Source: Comamonadaceae bacterium (GTDB lineage Bacteria; Pseudomonadota; Gammaproteobacteria; Burkholderiales; Burkholderiaceae_C). Taken from it: a stretch of 64,000 nucleotides of DNA. The notes beneath the pieces are model-generated. The model ran no database searches. It was given only the letters and a program-made list of their open reading frames with translations, and had not been told where the DNA came from. The DNA is taken from the NCBI GenBank assembly GCA_013297875.1, contig JAAFIW010000019.1, forward strand, positions 22,304 through 86,303. Direction: 5' to 3'. Numbering within the stretch: position 1 is the stretch's first letter; the number at the start of each line of letters is the position of its first letter. Below are positions 1 through 11,202 of this stretch, in pieces. A program made the position numbers and the translations under genes.

Positions 1-235
1 GGGCATGGGGCTCTGCGATGGCCAGCGCGTTTGTCTGCGCTGGCGCGATTGGGCTGTCAGCTGGTTGCGCACCTAAATTCAGGCGCGGCGCGCTGAGCAT
101 TTTTTTGATGCCGGTGTCGCCACACAACGGGCACGCCACCAGGCTGCGGGCCAGCTGGCCTTGAAAGTCGTCTTCCGAGCCAAACCAGCCCTCAAAGCGA
201 TGGCCGTGACCGCATTGCAGATCCAGAACTTTCAT
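1..235 (-). CDS. DUF1178 family protein (C-terminus cut by window edge)
   Basis: The frame read leftward from the ATG at 233-235 begins MKVLDLQCGHGHRFEGWFGS and has no stop before base 1, so the gene is truncated by the window, not broken. An early Cys-Gly-His-x-His and a later CPLC pair suggest a small metal-binding N-terminus, typical of DUF1178 proteins of proteobacteria. The function of the family is not known to me. It lies 19 bases downstream of the Nudix gene in the same direction, so it is probably the last visible gene of the run that follows the nuo operon. Confidence 0.75.
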   Translation of the reverse strand, partial: MKVLDLQCGHGHRFEGWFGSEDDFQGQLARSLVACPLCGDTGIKKMLSAPRLNLGAQPADSPIAPAQTNALAIAEPHA

Positions 236-254
236 GCTGGCACCGCGCACGTCA

Positions 255-842
255 TCAGACCACCTGCCAATCCAGCGTCCACACACCTGCAAGGATGTTT
301 TGCAACCACAGGGCACCTGTGAGGGTTTTACCGTCGGTGACTTCACCACTGTGGCACCACCGCATGAGCTGCTCGGGTGTAGAGGTGAACACGTCGAGAA
401 ACTCGCCGTCGTCCAGCTTGCGCTCGGTGAGGGTGAGGCCACGCGCAAACCAGATGTCAATGAACTCGGTGGAATAGGAGATGCCGGGGTTGAGCTTGCC
501 CGCGCGGGCCCATTCGCGTGCCACGTAGCCCGTCTCTTCCAGCAACTCGCGCTGGGCGCAGGCCAGAGCGCCCTCACCGGCGTCCAGCTTGCCGGCGGGA
601 AACTCAATCATGGCCTGCTGCATGGGGTAGCGATACTGGCGCTCCAGCACCACCTGGCCATCGTCCAGCAAGGCAATCACCATGACCGCCCCAGGATGAA
701 CGACAAATTCACGCGTGGTCAGCTTGCCATTGGGCAGGCGCACGGTGTCGCGCATCACGTGTAGGAAATGACCTTTCAAGGCCACTTCCGACGTGGTTTT
801 GACTTCGGTCAGATGGGGAAAAAGATCGGTGGAATCTGTCAC
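255..842 (-). CDS. Nudix hydrolase, ADP-ribose pyrophosphatase type
   Basis: A 195-residue protein with a complete Nudix box: Gly84, then the REL-LEE-TG signature at about residues 98-105. This is the Mg-binding helix that hydrolyses nucleoside diphosphates linked to another group. The upstream strand ending in RQYRYPMQQAMIEFPAGKLD is the form seen in NudF/ADP-ribose pyrophosphatases, so ADP-ribose is the likely substrate (inference). The protein is cytosolic. It is 12 bases downstream of the DUF2818 gene and is probably transcribed with the nuo tail. Exact substrate is uncertain; the Nudix fold itself is clear. Confidence 0.88.
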   Translation of the reverse strand: MTDSTDLFPHLTEVKTTSEVALKGHFLHVMRDTVRLPNGKLTTREFVVHPGAVMVIALLDDGQVVLERQYRYPMQQAMIEFPAGKLDAGEGALACAQRELLEETGYVAREWARAGKLNPGISYSTEFIDIWFARGLTLTERKLDDGEFLDVFTSTPEQLMRWCHSGEVTDGKTLTGALWLQNILAGVWTLDWQVV

Positions 843-854
843 GGTGTGGCGTTT

Positions 855-1160
855 TCAGGAACGGTGTTTGAGCAGGTAGCGGTAAACAAAACCGGGGAAA
901 GCCAGCGTGATGAAGAGCGCGGCCGTGATCGCATAAAACTCCCAGCGCTGCGGTGCAATCTGCCCCGCCCGCTGCTCCAGCGCCAGGCCTAGCAACCCGA
1001 CCAGAAAATACATCACCACCAGCTCGGCCAGGCGCACCCACAGGCTTTTGGATGCTGCCAGCGGTATCAGGCCCAGCAAGCGTTGGTTCGCCACAAATGG
1101 CAGGTTGGCCAGAACCAGTGCCGCAACAACCACCAACCAGATAGAGACGGTTTGCGACAC
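855..1160 (-). CDS. DUF2818 family membrane protein
   Basis: A 101-residue very hydrophobic protein starting MSQTVSIWLVVVAALVLANL, with three apparent membrane helices (about residues 5-22, 42-60, 75-93). It matches the DUF2818 family, which in beta-proteobacteria commonly sits immediately after nuoN, as here (27 bases below the nuoN stop). Role unknown; the fixed position suggests a link to complex I assembly or stability, but that is inference only. Confidence 0.8.
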   Translation of the reverse strand: MSQTVSIWLVVVAALVLANLPFVANQRLLGLIPLAASKSLWVRLAELVVMYFLVGLLGLALEQRAGQIAPQRWEFYAITAALFITLAFPGFVYRYLLKHRS

Positions 1161-1187
1161 AAGCAGATCAGAATGAAGGCCAGGGCT

Positions 1188-2675
1188 TCAGTTATTGAGC
1201 AGCTTGCCGATGGCGTTCAGGCACAGACCCATCAGGCCACCCGGCAGCAGGCCCAGCACCAGAATCAGGGCTGCGTTGGCGACCAGCACGGCCCGCACCT
1301 CAACCGGTGCCACCACCGTGCTGGCGGTAATAGGTTCGTCAAAGTACATGACTTTGACCACCCGCAGGTAGTAAAACGCGCCCACCAGGGACATCAACAC
1401 CGCAAAGATCGCAACGCCGATGTACAGGCTGGAGCCTGAGGAGATCAGCGCTTGCAGCACCGACAGCTTGGCAAAAAAGCCCACCAGTGGCGGGATGCCG
1501 GCCAGCGAGAACATGCACACGGCCATCACACCGGCATACAAGGGGCTGCGCTGGTTCAGGCCGGCAAAGTCAGAAATTTCCTCGCTCTCAAACCCTTCGC
1601 GGGCCAGCAGCAAGATGACGCCAAAGGTCGCCAGCGTGGTCAGCACATAGGTGATGACGTAGAACATCGATGCGCTATAGGCACTGGATGCCGACAGCGT
1701 GTTGCCATTGACCACGCCCGACATCAGGCCCAGCAGCACAAAACCCATTTGCGAAATGGTGGAGTAAGCCAGCATGCGCTTGATGTTGCTTTGCGCAATG
1801 GCGGCCAGGTTACCCACCAGCAAAGAGGCAATGGCCAGAAAAGCCAGCATTTGCTGCCAGTCGATGGCCAGTGGCAGCAGCCCGTCCACCAGCAGTCGCA
1901 TACAGATGGCAAACGCAGCCAGCTTGGGCGCAGCACCAATCATCAACGTCACTGAGGTGGGTGCGCCCTGGTACACATCGGGCACCCACATATGAAACGG
2001 CACCACGCCCAGCTTGAAGCCCAGGCCGGCCACCACAAACACCAGGCCGAACACCAACACCTGGTGATCCACTTTGCGGCTGGCAATGGCTTTGATGACC
2101 TCGCCCAGATCCATCGAGCCTGTGGCACCGTACAACATGGACAAGCCGTACAACAGGAAGCCACTGGCCAGCGCACCCAGCACAAAGTACTTCATGGCCG
2201 CCTCTGTGGCGGTGGCGTCATCTCGGCGCAGGGCCACCAGCGCGTAGCTGCACAAGGTCAGCAACTCCAGACCCAGATAAATCACCAGAAAGTTGTTGCC
2301 GGAGATCATCACAAACATGCCCAGCAGGGCAAACAGTGACAGGGTGAACATTTCGCCACCACCCAACATGCCGCGATCGGCCGCATAGGGCCTGCCATAC
2401 ACCACCGTCACCAACACCGCCAGCGATGCAAAACACTTGAGCCAATGGCCCATCGGGTCGCTGATGACCATGCCGCCAAAGGCCTCGTAGCTGGTATCGC
2501 CTGAAGCATACAAACCGTGCAGCAGGGCCAGCGCAGCCAGCGTGCCAATGGTCAACATAAAGGTCAGCGTGCGGCGGGGGCTCTTGACGCCCAGGTCTAC
2601 CAGCAAAATAACGCAGGCCATCACCAGCAACAACAGCTCGGGGTAGATGGCGATCCAGCTGATTTTCTCGATCAT
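1188..2675 (-). CDS. nuoN: NADH-quinone oxidoreductase subunit N
   Basis: A 495-residue antiporter-like membrane subunit of respiratory complex I; it forms one of the three proton channels in the membrane arm. The sequence is almost wholly transmembrane with the conserved Lys/Glu-bearing helices of the ND2/ND4/ND5 family (for example [20 protein letters not shown] in the middle). Length is normal for proteobacterial NuoN. It is the last nuo gene, 34 bases after nuoM, in the uninterrupted minus-strand operon. Confidence 0.97.
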   Translation of the reverse strand: MIEKISWIAIYPELLLLVMACVILLVDLGVKSPRRTLTFMLTIGTLAALALLHGLYASGDTSYEAFGGMVISDPMGHWLKCFASLAVLVTVVYGRPYAADRGMLGGGEMFTLSLFALLGMFVMISGNNFLVIYLGLELLTLCSYALVALRRDDATATEAAMKYFVLGALASGFLLYGLSMLYGATGSMDLGEVIKAIASRKVDHQVLVFGLVFVVAGLGFKLGVVPFHMWVPDVYQGAPTSVTLMIGAAPKLAAFAICMRLLVDGLLPLAIDWQQMLAFLAIASLLVGNLAAIAQSNIKRMLAYSTISQMGFVLLGLMSGVVNGNTLSASSAYSASMFYVITYVLTTLATFGVILLLAREGFESEEISDFAGLNQRSPLYAGVMAVCMFSLAGIPPLVGFFAKLSVLQALISSGSSLYIGVAIFAVLMSLVGAFYYLRVVKVMYFDEPITASTVVAPVEVRAVLVANAALILVLGLLPGGLMGLCLNAIGKLLNN

Positions 2676-2709
2676 TGTTGTTCTCTTCGGTTTTCGTTTG
2701 TTTGAGCGC

Positions 2710-4185
2710 TTACTGCAACTTGCTCATCGCCACATGGCTGAGCAACTGCCCCACTGAGGCGTTCATCACGTCGGTAAATGGCTTGGGGTATACACCCATC
2801 CACAGCACAGCCGCAGCCAGCAAGGCCAGCATGAGGAATTCGCGGCTGTTGATATCGGAAAGATCCTTCACATCGTCGTTGGCCACGGGCCCCAGGTACA
2901 CGCGCTTGTACATCCACAAGCTGTAGGCCGCGCCAAAGATCAAGGCGGTTGCAGCAGCAAAACCGAGCCAGAAATTGGCTTTGACGGCACCCAGAATTAC
3001 CATCCATTCGCCCACAAAACCCGCCGTGGCCGGCAAGCCGCAATTGGCCATGACGAAGAACAAGGCAAATGCACTGAATACCGGCATGGTGTTGACCACG
3101 CCGCCATAGCTGGCAATGTTGCGTGAGTGAACACGGTCATACAGCACGCCAATGCACAGGAACATGGCCCCCGACACGAAACCATGCGCAATCATTTGCA
3201 CCAGGCCACCGGACACGCCCAGGTCGTTGAAAATGAAGAAGCCCAGGGTGACGAAACCCATGTGCGCCACCGATGAGTAGGCCACCAGCTTTTTCATGTC
3301 GGTCTGTACCATGGCCACCAGACCCACATAAATCACGGCAATCAGCGACAAGGCAATCATCAACCAGGCCCACTCATGCGCCGCATCTGGCGCAATCGGC
3401 ATGGAAAAGCGCAAAAAGCCATAGGCCCCGAGCTTGAGCATGATGGCTGCCAGCACGGCGGAGCCGCCAGTGGGCGCTTCCACGTGCACGTCAGGCAGCC
3501 AGGTGTGCACAGGCCACATCGGCACCTTGACCGCAAATGCCGCAAAGAACGCAAAGAACAGCAGGGTTTGAGCCGCTCCACTCAAGGGAAGCTTGTGCCA
3601 GGTCAGGATATCGAAACTGCCGCCCGATTTGTTGTAGAGATAAATCAGCGCCACCAGCATCAGCAAGGAGCCCAGCAAGGTGTACAGGAAGAACTTGAAA
3701 GCGGCATAAATCTTATTGGGCCCACCCCAGATACCAATGATGAGGTACATGGGGATCAAGGTCGCTTCAAAAAACACATAGAACAGCATGCCGTCGAGTG
3801 CGCAGAACACACCAATCATCAAGCCGCTCAAGATCAAAAACGCGCCCATGTACTGGTTCACGCGCTCGGTGATCACTTCCCAGGCCGAGATCACCACGAT
3901 CACCGTCATGAAGGCCGTGAGCGGGATAAACCAGAAGGAGATGCCGTCGATGCCCAGGTGGTAATGAATGTTGAAGCGCTCAATCCACGGCAGCTTTTCA
4001 ACGAACTGCATGCTTGCAGAGTCGACCTGAAAGCCGGTGTAAATGGGCAAGGTGAACAGTAAACTGACCACTGCACCGACCAGCGCCAGCCAGCGAACGG
4101 CGTGCGCCTGGTCGTCGCGCCCCAGGGCCAGCAAGACCAGGCCAAAAAATATCGGGGTCCAGATGGCAAGACTCAGCAATCCCAT
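2710..4185 (-). CDS. nuoM: NADH-quinone oxidoreductase subunit M
   Basis: A 491-residue proton-channel subunit of complex I. The start at 4185 ([16 protein letters not shown]) was preferred to an upstream in-frame ATG at 4254 because it has a GGAG Shine-Dalgarno about 8 bases upstream and gives the usual NuoM N-terminus. The antiporter core [20 protein letters not shown] and HMGFVTLG are recognisable. It follows nuoL by about 97 bases, the longest spacer in the membrane-arm part of the operon. Confidence 0.97.
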   Translation of the reverse strand: MGLLSLAIWTPIFFGLVLLALGRDDQAHAVRWLALVGAVVSLLFTLPIYTGFQVDSASMQFVEKLPWIERFNIHYHLGIDGISFWFIPLTAFMTVIVVISAWEVITERVNQYMGAFLILSGLMIGVFCALDGMLFYVFFEATLIPMYLIIGIWGGPNKIYAAFKFFLYTLLGSLLMLVALIYLYNKSGGSFDILTWHKLPLSGAAQTLLFFAFFAAFAVKVPMWPVHTWLPDVHVEAPTGGSAVLAAIMLKLGAYGFLRFSMPIAPDAAHEWAWLMIALSLIAVIYVGLVAMVQTDMKKLVAYSSVAHMGFVTLGFFIFNDLGVSGGLVQMIAHGFVSGAMFLCIGVLYDRVHSRNIASYGGVVNTMPVFSAFALFFVMANCGLPATAGFVGEWMVILGAVKANFWLGFAAATALIFGAAYSLWMYKRVYLGPVANDDVKDLSDINSREFLMLALLAAAVLWMGVYPKPFTDVMNASVGQLLSHVAMSKLQ

Positions 4186-4282
4186 TTTTATTGTTCTCCA
4201 GATGACGAGATGACACCGACCTTGTCGGGCATGACAGATGACAGAGACACCCAAGGCATGGGGTGATCAAAGCAAAGCAAAG

Positions 4283-6337
4283 TCACTGTGCGCCCCCGAT
4301 GCGAGCCAACAACGCCATCAGTGAAGGCCAGCTCACGAAATAGGTCATCAAGGCAAACACGCCCAGCAGCATGACCAGCGCATAGTGGTACAGGTAACCG
4401 GTCTGGAACCAACGCACGATGCCGGAGAACCAGCCGACCAGCTTCCACGAGCCGTTGACAATGCCACCGTCAATCAAGGCCTGGTCACCGCCTTTCCACA
4501 AGCCGGTGCCCAGCAGGCGCGCGCCACGGGCCAGCACGTTTTCGTTGAACCAGTCCATGTAGTACTTGTTTTCCAGCAGGGTGTGCAGCGGCTGGACATA
4601 GGTCTGGATTTTGGCGGGCAGCGCCGGGTTCACGATGTACAGGTAGTAGGCCAGCGCCACGCCACCAACAGCCAGCCAGAACGGCGCTGCGGTCAGGCCG
4701 TGCACGGCCAGTTGCAGCGGGCCATGCCACTCGGCGCGCAACACAGCCATGGCTTTGTGGATCTCGGTGTTCACGAAGATCGCATCTTTGAAAAGGTCAC
4801 CAAACAACATCGGGCCAATCGTCATGTAGCCAATGACCACGGACGGCACAGCCAGTAACAACAAGGGTGCTGTGACCACCCAAGGCGACTCATGCGGCTT
4901 TTCACCATGACCATGGTGATCGTCGTGGTGATCGCCATGGTGTGCATCGGGGTTCTGGTCGTAGCGCTCTGGGCCGTGAAACACCAGGAAGTACATGCGG
5001 AATGAATAAAACGCGGTGACAAACACACCGGCCAGCACGGCAAAGTACGCAAAACCGGCACCCGGCAAGGTGCTGGCGTGAATCGCCACAATGATTTCGT
5101 CTTTGGAATAGAACCCTGAGAACAGCGGTGTGCCGATCAGTGCGAGCGAGCCCAGCAAGGCCGTGATCCAGGTCATGGGCATGTACTTGCGCAAGCCGCC
5201 CATGTAACGAATGTCCTGGTTGTGGTGCACGCCCATGATGACCGAGCCTGCGGCCAAAAACAGCAGCGCTTTGAAGAAGGCATGGGTCATCAGGTGAAAC
5301 ACCGCGACTGAATAAGCCGATGCGCCTAGCGCCACCGTCATATAACCCAACTGTGAGAGCGTGGAATACGCCACCACGCGTTTGATGTCGTTTTGAATAA
5401 TGCCCATAAAGCCCATGAACAAGGCGGTGATGGCACCAATAACCATAATGAAGCTGAGTGCGGTATCACTCAATTCAAACAGCGGCGACATACGCGCGAC
5501 CATGAAGATGCCAGCAGTGACCATCGTCGCCGCATGAATCAGCGCCGAAATCGGGGTGGGGCCTTCCATGGAATCAGGCAACCAGACATGCAGCGGAAAT
5601 TGCGCGCTCTTGCCCATGGCACCAATGAACAGGCAAATGCAGATGACGGTAATCATCATCCAGTCGGTGCCCGGAAAACTCAATTTAGCCAGCTCACCGC
5701 TCTTGGCAAAGGCCTCGCTGTAGTTGAGCGTGCCCGCATAGGCGGCAATCAGGCCAATACCCAGAATAAAACCAAAGTCACCCACGCGGTTGACCAAAAA
5801 CGCCTTCATATTGGCAAACACAGCCGTGGGCTTGTTGTACCAAAAACCAATCAGCAAATAAGAAACCAGGCCAACCGCTTCCCAGCCGAAAAACAGCTGT
5901 AGCATGTTATTGCTCATCACCAGCATCAGCATGCTGAAGGTGAACAGTGAGATATAGGCAAAAAAGCGGTTATAGCCCTCGTCTTCTTCCATGTAGCCAA
6001 TGGTGTAAATATGCACCATCAATGAGACGAAAGTGACGACGCACATCATCATCGCCGTCAGGCCATCGACCAGAAAGCCGATTTCCATTTTCAAGCCACC
6101 CACCACCATCCAGGTGTACAGGGTTTCATTGAAACGGGCACCGTCTGCGACCTTGACCAAGGTCATGGCAGAAATAATGAAAGCGACCAGAACGCCCAAA
6201 ATCGTGATCGTGTGTGACAGGCGGCGGCCAATCCAGTTGCCACCGAATTTAGTCCCCAAAACACCGGCCACAATTGCCCCGATCAAAGGCAGCATGGGCA
6301 CGGCCAGCAGGGTATTGGCTGAAAGCGTTGCACTCAT
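4283..6337 (-). CDS. nuoL: NADH-quinone oxidoreductase subunit L
   Basis: A 684-residue membrane subunit, the largest antiporter-like protein of complex I, carrying the distal proton channel and the long lateral helix at its C-terminus. Visible hallmarks are FFGWEAVGLVSYLLIGFWY, HVWLPDSMEGPTPISALIHA and HMTHAFFKALLFL. A His-rich segment at about residues 473-490 (HHGDHHDDHHGHGEK) lies in a loop before the C-terminal helices; it may bind metal or be neutral. The start is 7 bases below the nuoK stop. Confidence 0.97.
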   Translation of the reverse strand: MSATLSANTLLAVPMLPLIGAIVAGVLGTKFGGNWIGRRLSHTITILGVLVAFIISAMTLVKVADGARFNETLYTWMVVGGLKMEIGFLVDGLTAMMMCVVTFVSLMVHIYTIGYMEEDEGYNRFFAYISLFTFSMLMLVMSNNMLQLFFGWEAVGLVSYLLIGFWYNKPTAVFANMKAFLVNRVGDFGFILGIGLIAAYAGTLNYSEAFAKSGELAKLSFPGTDWMMITVICICLFIGAMGKSAQFPLHVWLPDSMEGPTPISALIHAATMVTAGIFMVARMSPLFELSDTALSFIMVIGAITALFMGFMGIIQNDIKRVVAYSTLSQLGYMTVALGASAYSVAVFHLMTHAFFKALLFLAAGSVIMGVHHNQDIRYMGGLRKYMPMTWITALLGSLALIGTPLFSGFYSKDEIIVAIHASTLPGAGFAYFAVLAGVFVTAFYSFRMYFLVFHGPERYDQNPDAHHGDHHDDHHGHGEKPHESPWVVTAPLLLLAVPSVVIGYMTIGPMLFGDLFKDAIFVNTEIHKAMAVLRAEWHGPLQLAVHGLTAAPFWLAVGGVALAYYLYIVNPALPAKIQTYVQPLHTLLENKYYMDWFNENVLARGARLLGTGLWKGGDQALIDGGIVNGSWKLVGWFSGIVRWFQTGYLYHYALVMLLGVFALMTYFVSWPSLMALLARIGGAQ

Positions 6338-6344
6338 ATCGTTC

Positions 6345-6653
6345 TCAGCCCTTCAGCGTATTCAATTCATCCACGTTGATGCTGGATTTGTTTCTGAACA
6401 AAAGCACCAGAATGGCCAGACCAATGGCAGACTCGGCAGCCGCTACCGTGAGAATAAAAAACACAAACACCTGGCCGTGCATGTCGTCCAGATAATAAGA
6501 AAACGCCACAAAATTCATGTTGACGGCTAGCAGCATTAACTCGATGGCCATCAGCAGCACGATCAGGTTTTTGCGGTTCAAGAAAATGCCGATGACTGAC
6601 AGCGCAAACAACATGGCACCCAGCGACAGGTAATGACCTAAGGTGATGCTCAT
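6345..6653 (-). CDS. nuoK: NADH-quinone oxidoreductase subunit K
   Basis: A 102-residue three-helix membrane subunit of complex I (ND4L homologue). It contains the conserved intramembrane glutamates in [20 protein letters not shown] and in the following [11 protein letters not shown]. The start codon overlaps the nuoJ stop (ATGA-type, 4 bases), so the two are probably translationally coupled. Length is as expected. Confidence 0.97.
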   Translation of the reverse strand: MSITLGHYLSLGAMLFALSVIGIFLNRKNLIVLLMAIELMLLAVNMNFVAFSYYLDDMHGQVFVFFILTVAAAESAIGLAILVLLFRNKSSINVDELNTLKG

Positions 6654-7369
6654 GCTTTTTTCCCCTCGGTTGAAACTGCCGGATTTGAGGCATTTGGGGC
6701 AGCAGCCCTTGCAATGTCTGCTGAAGCAGCTACAGGTTTTGTAGCATCCAGCTTGACCACGCGCATACGATCTGCCGCCTGCACACGCACCTGATCCGCC
6801 GGATCAACGTACTTGCTGTCTTTGCGCTGCCTTAAGGTGAGGGCAATGGCGGCGATGATGGCCACCAACAGCAACACGGCTGCAATTTCCAGGGGATAAA
6901 GATATTCGGTGTACAGCAGTTTGCCCAGGTCTTTGGTGTTGGAAATCTGCGCAGTGGCTGCCGGCGCGGCACCTGACTGCGCGGCGACCACTTCGGCCAG
7001 GTTGACCTTGACCTTCGGGGGGTCGCGAAATCCGCCCATCAATACGGCGGCCATTTCCAGCGCAATCAACGCGCCAATCGTGCCGGCCAAAGGAAAATGT
7101 TTCCAGAAGTCTTTGCGCAGACTGTCCATGTTGATGTCCAGCATCATCACAACAAAAAGAAAGAGCACCATGACAGCGCCGACATACACCAGCACAAGGG
7201 TAATGGCCAGAAACTCTGCCTTGAGCAAAATCCAGATCGCTGCAGCCTGGAAAAAGGCCAATACCAAATACAGCGCCGCGTGAACCGGGTTGCGCGCGGT
7301 GATCACGCGAAACGCAGCAAACAGCAAAACTGCTGAGAACAGATAAAAAAAGCCGGTTTTGACATCCAT
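6650..7369 (-). CDS. nuoJ: NADH-quinone oxidoreductase subunit J, with repeat-bearing C-terminal tail
   Basis: A 239-residue membrane subunit (ND6 homologue) of complex I. The start at 7369 ([20 protein letters not shown]) gives the normal N-terminus; the open frame extends further up without support. Five helices are followed by a cytosolic tail of about 45 residues, longer than in E. coli. Bases 6717-6749 of that tail match the dispersed TAGCTGCTTGAGCA-type repeat in reverse orientation and encode [12 protein letters not shown], so the element appears to have been taken into the coding frame where it is structurally tolerated. Confidence 0.95.
   Translation of the reverse strand: MDVKTGFFYLFSAVLLFAAFRVITARNPVHAALYLVLAFFQAAAIWILLKAEFLAITLVLVYVGAVMVLFLFVVMMLDINMDSLRKDFWKHFPLAGTIGALIALEMAAVLMGGFRDPPKVKVNLAEVVAAQSGAAPAATAQISNTKDLGKLLYTEYLYPLEIAAVLLLVAIIAAIALTLRQRKDSKYVDPADQVRVQAADRMRVVKLDATKPVAASADIARAAAPNASNPAVSTEGKKA
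6717..6749 (-). repeat. Dispersed repeat copy inside nuoJ
   Basis: TCTGCTGAAGCAGCTACAGG then TTTTGTAGCATCC; in frame in the NuoJ tail. Confidence 0.65.
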
Positions 7370-7456
7370 AGCGGTGTAATTTTTCGAGTGGCCTGGTTTG
7401 ACTGGATTTATTGCGACGCCAAACTGCTCAAGCAGCAAATCAGCATTTCTTTTGAA

Positions 7457-7966
7457 CTACCGGTATTTGGCGTCTGCGGTCCTGGCCTTGGCAATTTCGG
7501 GTTCGTAACGGTCACCCACGGCCAGCAACATGTCTTTGGTGAAATACAGATCGCCGCGTTTTTCACCGTGATATTCAAAAATATGGGTTTCCACAATTGA
7601 ATCGACCGGGCAGCTTTCTTCGCAAAAGCCGCAGAAGATGCACTTGGTCAAATCAATGTCATAGCGGGTGGTACGGCGTGAACCGTCATCACGCACATCG
7701 CTTTCAATGGTGATGGCCATGGCGGGGCAAACAGCCTCGCACAGCTTGCAGGCAATGCATCGCTCTTCGCCATTTTCATAGCGGCGCAGCGCATGCAGGC
7801 CACGAAAGCGCGGCGACTGCGGGGTTTTTTCCTCAGGGAATTGAACCGTGATCTTGCGTTTGAAAGCGTATTTGCCTGTGAGCGCAAAACCTTTGAACAA
7901 CTCAAACAGCAAAAAGCTGGAGAGAAAGTCTTTCAATGAGAAAGCAGGTGAGGCAAGGGTAGTCAT
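7457..7966 (-). CDS. nuoI: NADH-quinone oxidoreductase subunit I (2x[4Fe-4S])
   Basis: A 169-residue ferredoxin-like subunit that carries the N6a and N6b clusters on the electron path to quinone. Two CxxCxxCxxxCP motifs are intact: Cys70-Cys80 ([12 protein letters not shown]) and Cys109-Cys119 ([12 protein letters not shown]). It stands 13 bases after the nuoH stop and 87 bases ahead of nuoJ, all in the same operon. Normal length, nothing missing. Confidence 0.97.
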   Translation of the reverse strand: MTTLASPAFSLKDFLSSFLLFELFKGFALTGKYAFKRKITVQFPEEKTPQSPRFRGLHALRRYENGEERCIACKLCEAVCPAMAITIESDVRDDGSRRTTRYDIDLTKCIFCGFCEESCPVDSIVETHIFEYHGEKRGDLYFTKDMLLAVGDRYEPEIAKARTADAKYR

Positions 7967-7979
7967 GACAGTTGCCTTT

Positions 7980-9056
7980 TTATTTCCAGGGGTTCCACGA
8001 AGTCTGCATCACGCCGCCAATCACCACCAGCCAAACCAGGGTGACAGGAATGAATATCTTCCAGCCCAAACGCATGATCTGGTCATAGCGAAAGCGCGGG
8101 AAGGTGGCGCGCACCCAGATAAACAGGGTGACGACGGCAAAGGTTTTCAGGCCCAACCAGATCCAGCCGGGAATAAAGTCCAGGAAAGGAACGGGTGACA
8201 GCCAGCCGCCCAAAAACATGATGGCAGCCAGAATGGACACCAGCCACATATTGGCGTATTCGGCCAGGAAGAACATGGCAAACGACATGCCCGAATATTC
8301 GATCATGTGGCCGGCCACGATTTCTGATTCGCCCTCGACCACGTCAAACGGGTGGCGGTTGGTTTCGGCAATGCCCGAGATGATGTAAACCACGAATATC
8401 GGCAGCAGCGGCAACCAGTTCCACGACAAAAAGCTCAGGCCCATGTCGTGGAAATACCCTTTGTTCTGCACTATCACGATGTCGGTCATGTTCAAACTGG
8501 CCGACACCATCAGCACCACCACCAGGCAAAAGCCCATCGCAATTTCGTAGCTCACCATTTGCGCCGACGCGCGTAATGCACCGAGGAAGGCGTATTTGGA
8601 GTTGGACGCCCAACCCGCAATGATCACGCCGTACACCTCCAACGAGGTGATCGCCATCACAAACAGCAAACCGGCATTGATATTGGCCAGCGCCACCTCA
8701 GGCCCGAATGGAATGACCGCCCAAGCCACCAGCGCGGGCATGATGGTCATGATGGGGCCAAGCAAAAACAGGCCTTTGCTGGCGGCTGCGGGCACGATGA
8801 TTTCTTTGGTGAGCAGTTTGAGCGCATCGGCAATCGGTTGCAGCAAACCAAACGGGCCCACGCGGTTGGGGCCAATGCGCACATGCATCCAACCAATGGC
8901 CTTGCGCTCCCACAAGGTGAGGTAGGCCACAGCGCCCATCAGCGGCAGCACCACCACGATGATTTTGATCAGGTTCCAGATCACAGGCCAAGCCGTGCTG
9001 GCCCACCAGGGCGCGGCGATCAGGCCTTGGCCAAAGCCGTGGATGGCGTCGATCAT
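7980..9056 (-). CDS. nuoH: NADH-quinone oxidoreductase subunit H
   Basis: A 358-residue membrane subunit (ND1 homologue) that forms the quinone chamber at the joint of the two arms. The diagnostic loop [19 protein letters not shown] is present, as is the N-terminal [18 protein letters not shown]. The start overlaps the nuoG stop by 4 bases (ATGA), consistent with coupled translation. Confidence 0.97.
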   Translation of the reverse strand: MIDAIHGFGQGLIAAPWWASTAWPVIWNLIKIIVVVLPLMGAVAYLTLWERKAIGWMHVRIGPNRVGPFGLLQPIADALKLLTKEIIVPAAASKGLFLLGPIMTIMPALVAWAVIPFGPEVALANINAGLLFVMAITSLEVYGVIIAGWASNSKYAFLGALRASAQMVSYEIAMGFCLVVVLMVSASLNMTDIVIVQNKGYFHDMGLSFLSWNWLPLLPIFVVYIISGIAETNRHPFDVVEGESEIVAGHMIEYSGMSFAMFFLAEYANMWLVSILAAIMFLGGWLSPVPFLDFIPGWIWLGLKTFAVVTLFIWVRATFPRFRYDQIMRLGWKIFIPVTLVWLVVIGGVMQTSWNPWK

Positions 9057-11185
9057 GCGGGCACTCCCATAGCAATCACTGCACGCGCGTCGGCTGTCAT
9101 CTGTAGTGACGGCGCACGTCGCACCAAGCCGTCCAGCTGATACAGACTGGCACTGACGGGCTCGCCCGCTGCTGCCGACAGATCAATGACGACAGCCGTG
9201 GCATTGCTCAAGCGCTCCGCAGGCACCATGCCGCTTTGCACGACAGCCTCGCCCACGGCGGCGGCCAGCACCTGCGGCGACGAGTCAAATTCAAAGCCGT
9301 TCAGACCCAGCAAGTTGCCCAAGACGCGCAACACCTTCCAACCAGGGCGCGTTTCGCCCAGAGGCCGCACCACGGCATGAAAGCCCTGCAAACGACCTTC
9401 GGCATTCACAAAGGTGCCGGGCGTTTCAGTAAACGGCGCAATCGGCAGCAACACATCGCTGAACGCCATGTTGGCTTTGAACGGGCTGAGCGTGACCACC
9501 ATTTGTGCTTGGCTCAGGGCAGCCGCGCTGGCCGCACCCGCCGCACTGTCAGCCTGCGGCTCGGTGTTGAACAAGATGGCTGCTTTCAGGCTGCCGCTGA
9601 GCATCTGCGCAGCATTCAAGCCACTGTTTTGTGGATTGGCTTTGACCAACTGCGCACCGACGGTGTTAGCAGCTTCCGTCAAATAACCCACTGTGGCGCC
9701 GGTTTGTGCACCAATCCAGTTGGCCAGCGCCAACAGGCTGGCCGCGTTGGCATGGTGCGCCGCCGCGTTGCCCAGCAGCACCGCTTTGCGCTCGCCACCC
9801 AACAGGCTTTTGGCCACCGCTTTGGCAGCGTCCGTGGCATTACCTGCTGCGGGAGCGGGCACACCTTTCTCAGCGGCAACGGCAGCCGCCACGTCAGCCA
9901 GGGCTTGCGCCCACTGCGCGGTGGGTGTGACCACGCTATGCGCGACGGGCATCGCCCAGTCATACGCTACTGAATTGATAGCTGCTACAGCACATCCCTT
10001 GCGGGTTGACTGTCGAATTCGCTGTGCAAACAGCGGGTGATCCTTGCGCAGGTTGCTGCCCACCACCAGCACACGCTGCAGGTTGGACAAAGAAGCGATC
10101 GAGGTGCCCAGCCAGCGCACGCCGTCAACCGGCACGAACTGCGCATGGCGCAGGCGCGCGTCGATGTTGTCACTGCCCAAACCACGCACCAATTGCGCGG
10201 CCAAAAACAGCTCTTCCAGCGTGCTGTGCGGGCTGACCAGTGCGCCGATGCTGGCGGCACCGTGGTCGGCCTTGATTTGCTTCAAGCCATTGGCCACGTA
10301 TTCCAGCGCGGTTTGCCAATCCACGGCTTGCCACTGGCCGCCTTGCTTCAGCATGGGCTGGGTCAATCGCTCGTCGCTGTTCAGTGCTTCATAAGAAAAA
10401 CGGTCGCGGTCGGCAATCCAACACTCGTTCACCGCTTCGTTTTCCAGCGGCAGCACGCGCATGACCTTGTGGTTTTTGACCTGAACCGTGAGATTGGCAC
10501 CGGTCGAATCATGAGGGCTGACAGATTTGCGGCGGCTCAGCTCCCAGGTCCGGGCGCTGTAGCGAAAGGGCTTGCTGGTGAGCGCGCCAACCGGGCAAAT
10601 GTCAATCATGTTGCCCGACAACTCGGAGTCAATCGTGTCGCTGACGATGGTGGTGATTTCCGAGTGCTCACCCCGGTGAATCATGCCTAGCTCCATCACG
10701 CCGGCTACTTCCTGGCCGAAGCGCACGCAGCGGGTGCAGTGGATGCAGCGGCTCATCTCCTGCATCGAAATGAGCGGCCCTACATCTTTCACGGCCACCA
10801 CGCGCTTTTCTTCTTCGTAGCGCGACGCAGAACCACCGTAGCCCACCGCCAGGTCTTGCAACTGGCACTCGCCGCCCTGGTCGCAAATCGGGCAATCCAG
10901 CGGGTGGTTGATCAGCAAAAACTCCATCACCGACTGCTGGGCCTTGATCGCCTTGTCGCTCTTGGTGCGCACGATCATGCCGTTGGTCACGGGCGTGGCG
11001 CAGGCTGGCATCGGTTTGGGAGCCTTCTCCACGTCGACCAGGCACATGCGGCAATTGGCTGCGATGGACAGCTTCTTGTGATAACAAAAATGCGGAATAT
11101 AGGTGCCCGCTTTATCAGCCGCATGCATGACCATGCTGCCCTCTTGCACCTGGACTTTTTCGCCGTCGAGTTCGATTTCGATCAT
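9053..11185 (-). CDS. nuoG: NADH-quinone oxidoreductase subunit G
   Basis: A 710-residue iron-sulfur subunit of the peripheral arm. The N-terminal part has the [2Fe-2S] ligands ([15 protein letters not shown]), the HxxxCxxC..C ligands ([14 protein letters not shown]) and a [4Fe-4S] site (CIHCTRC); the rest is a degenerate molybdopterin-oxidoreductase domain. I chose ATG at 11185 ([13 protein letters not shown]); an in-frame TTG at 11200 would add five residues. Bases 9966-10005 match the dispersed repeat and encode VAAINSVA in the C-terminal domain. The gene follows an unrelated lipoprotein gene by 17 bases rather than nuoF directly. Confidence 0.95.
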   Translation of the reverse strand: MIEIELDGEKVQVQEGSMVMHAADKAGTYIPHFCYHKKLSIAANCRMCLVDVEKAPKPMPACATPVTNGMIVRTKSDKAIKAQQSVMEFLLINHPLDCPICDQGGECQLQDLAVGYGGSASRYEEEKRVVAVKDVGPLISMQEMSRCIHCTRCVRFGQEVAGVMELGMIHRGEHSEITTIVSDTIDSELSGNMIDICPVGALTSKPFRYSARTWELSRRKSVSPHDSTGANLTVQVKNHKVMRVLPLENEAVNECWIADRDRFSYEALNSDERLTQPMLKQGGQWQAVDWQTALEYVANGLKQIKADHGAASIGALVSPHSTLEELFLAAQLVRGLGSDNIDARLRHAQFVPVDGVRWLGTSIASLSNLQRVLVVGSNLRKDHPLFAQRIRQSTRKGCAVAAINSVAYDWAMPVAHSVVTPTAQWAQALADVAAAVAAEKGVPAPAAGNATDAAKAVAKSLLGGERKAVLLGNAAAHHANAASLLALANWIGAQTGATVGYLTEAANTVGAQLVKANPQNSGLNAAQMLSGSLKAAILFNTEPQADSAAGAASAAALSQAQMVVTLSPFKANMAFSDVLLPIAPFTETPGTFVNAEGRLQGFHAVVRPLGETRPGWKVLRVLGNLLGLNGFEFDSSPQVLAAAVGEAVVQSGMVPAERLSNATAVVIDLSAAAGEPVSASLYQLDGLVRRAPSLQMTADARAVIAMGVPA
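9966..10005 (+). repeat. Dispersed repeat copy inside nuoG
   Basis: GCTACTGAATTGATAGCTGC then TACAGCACATCCCTTGCGGG; read on the minus strand as VAAINSVA in frame. Confidence 0.7.
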
Positions 11186-11202
11186 TTCTTTACTCGCCAA
11201 GC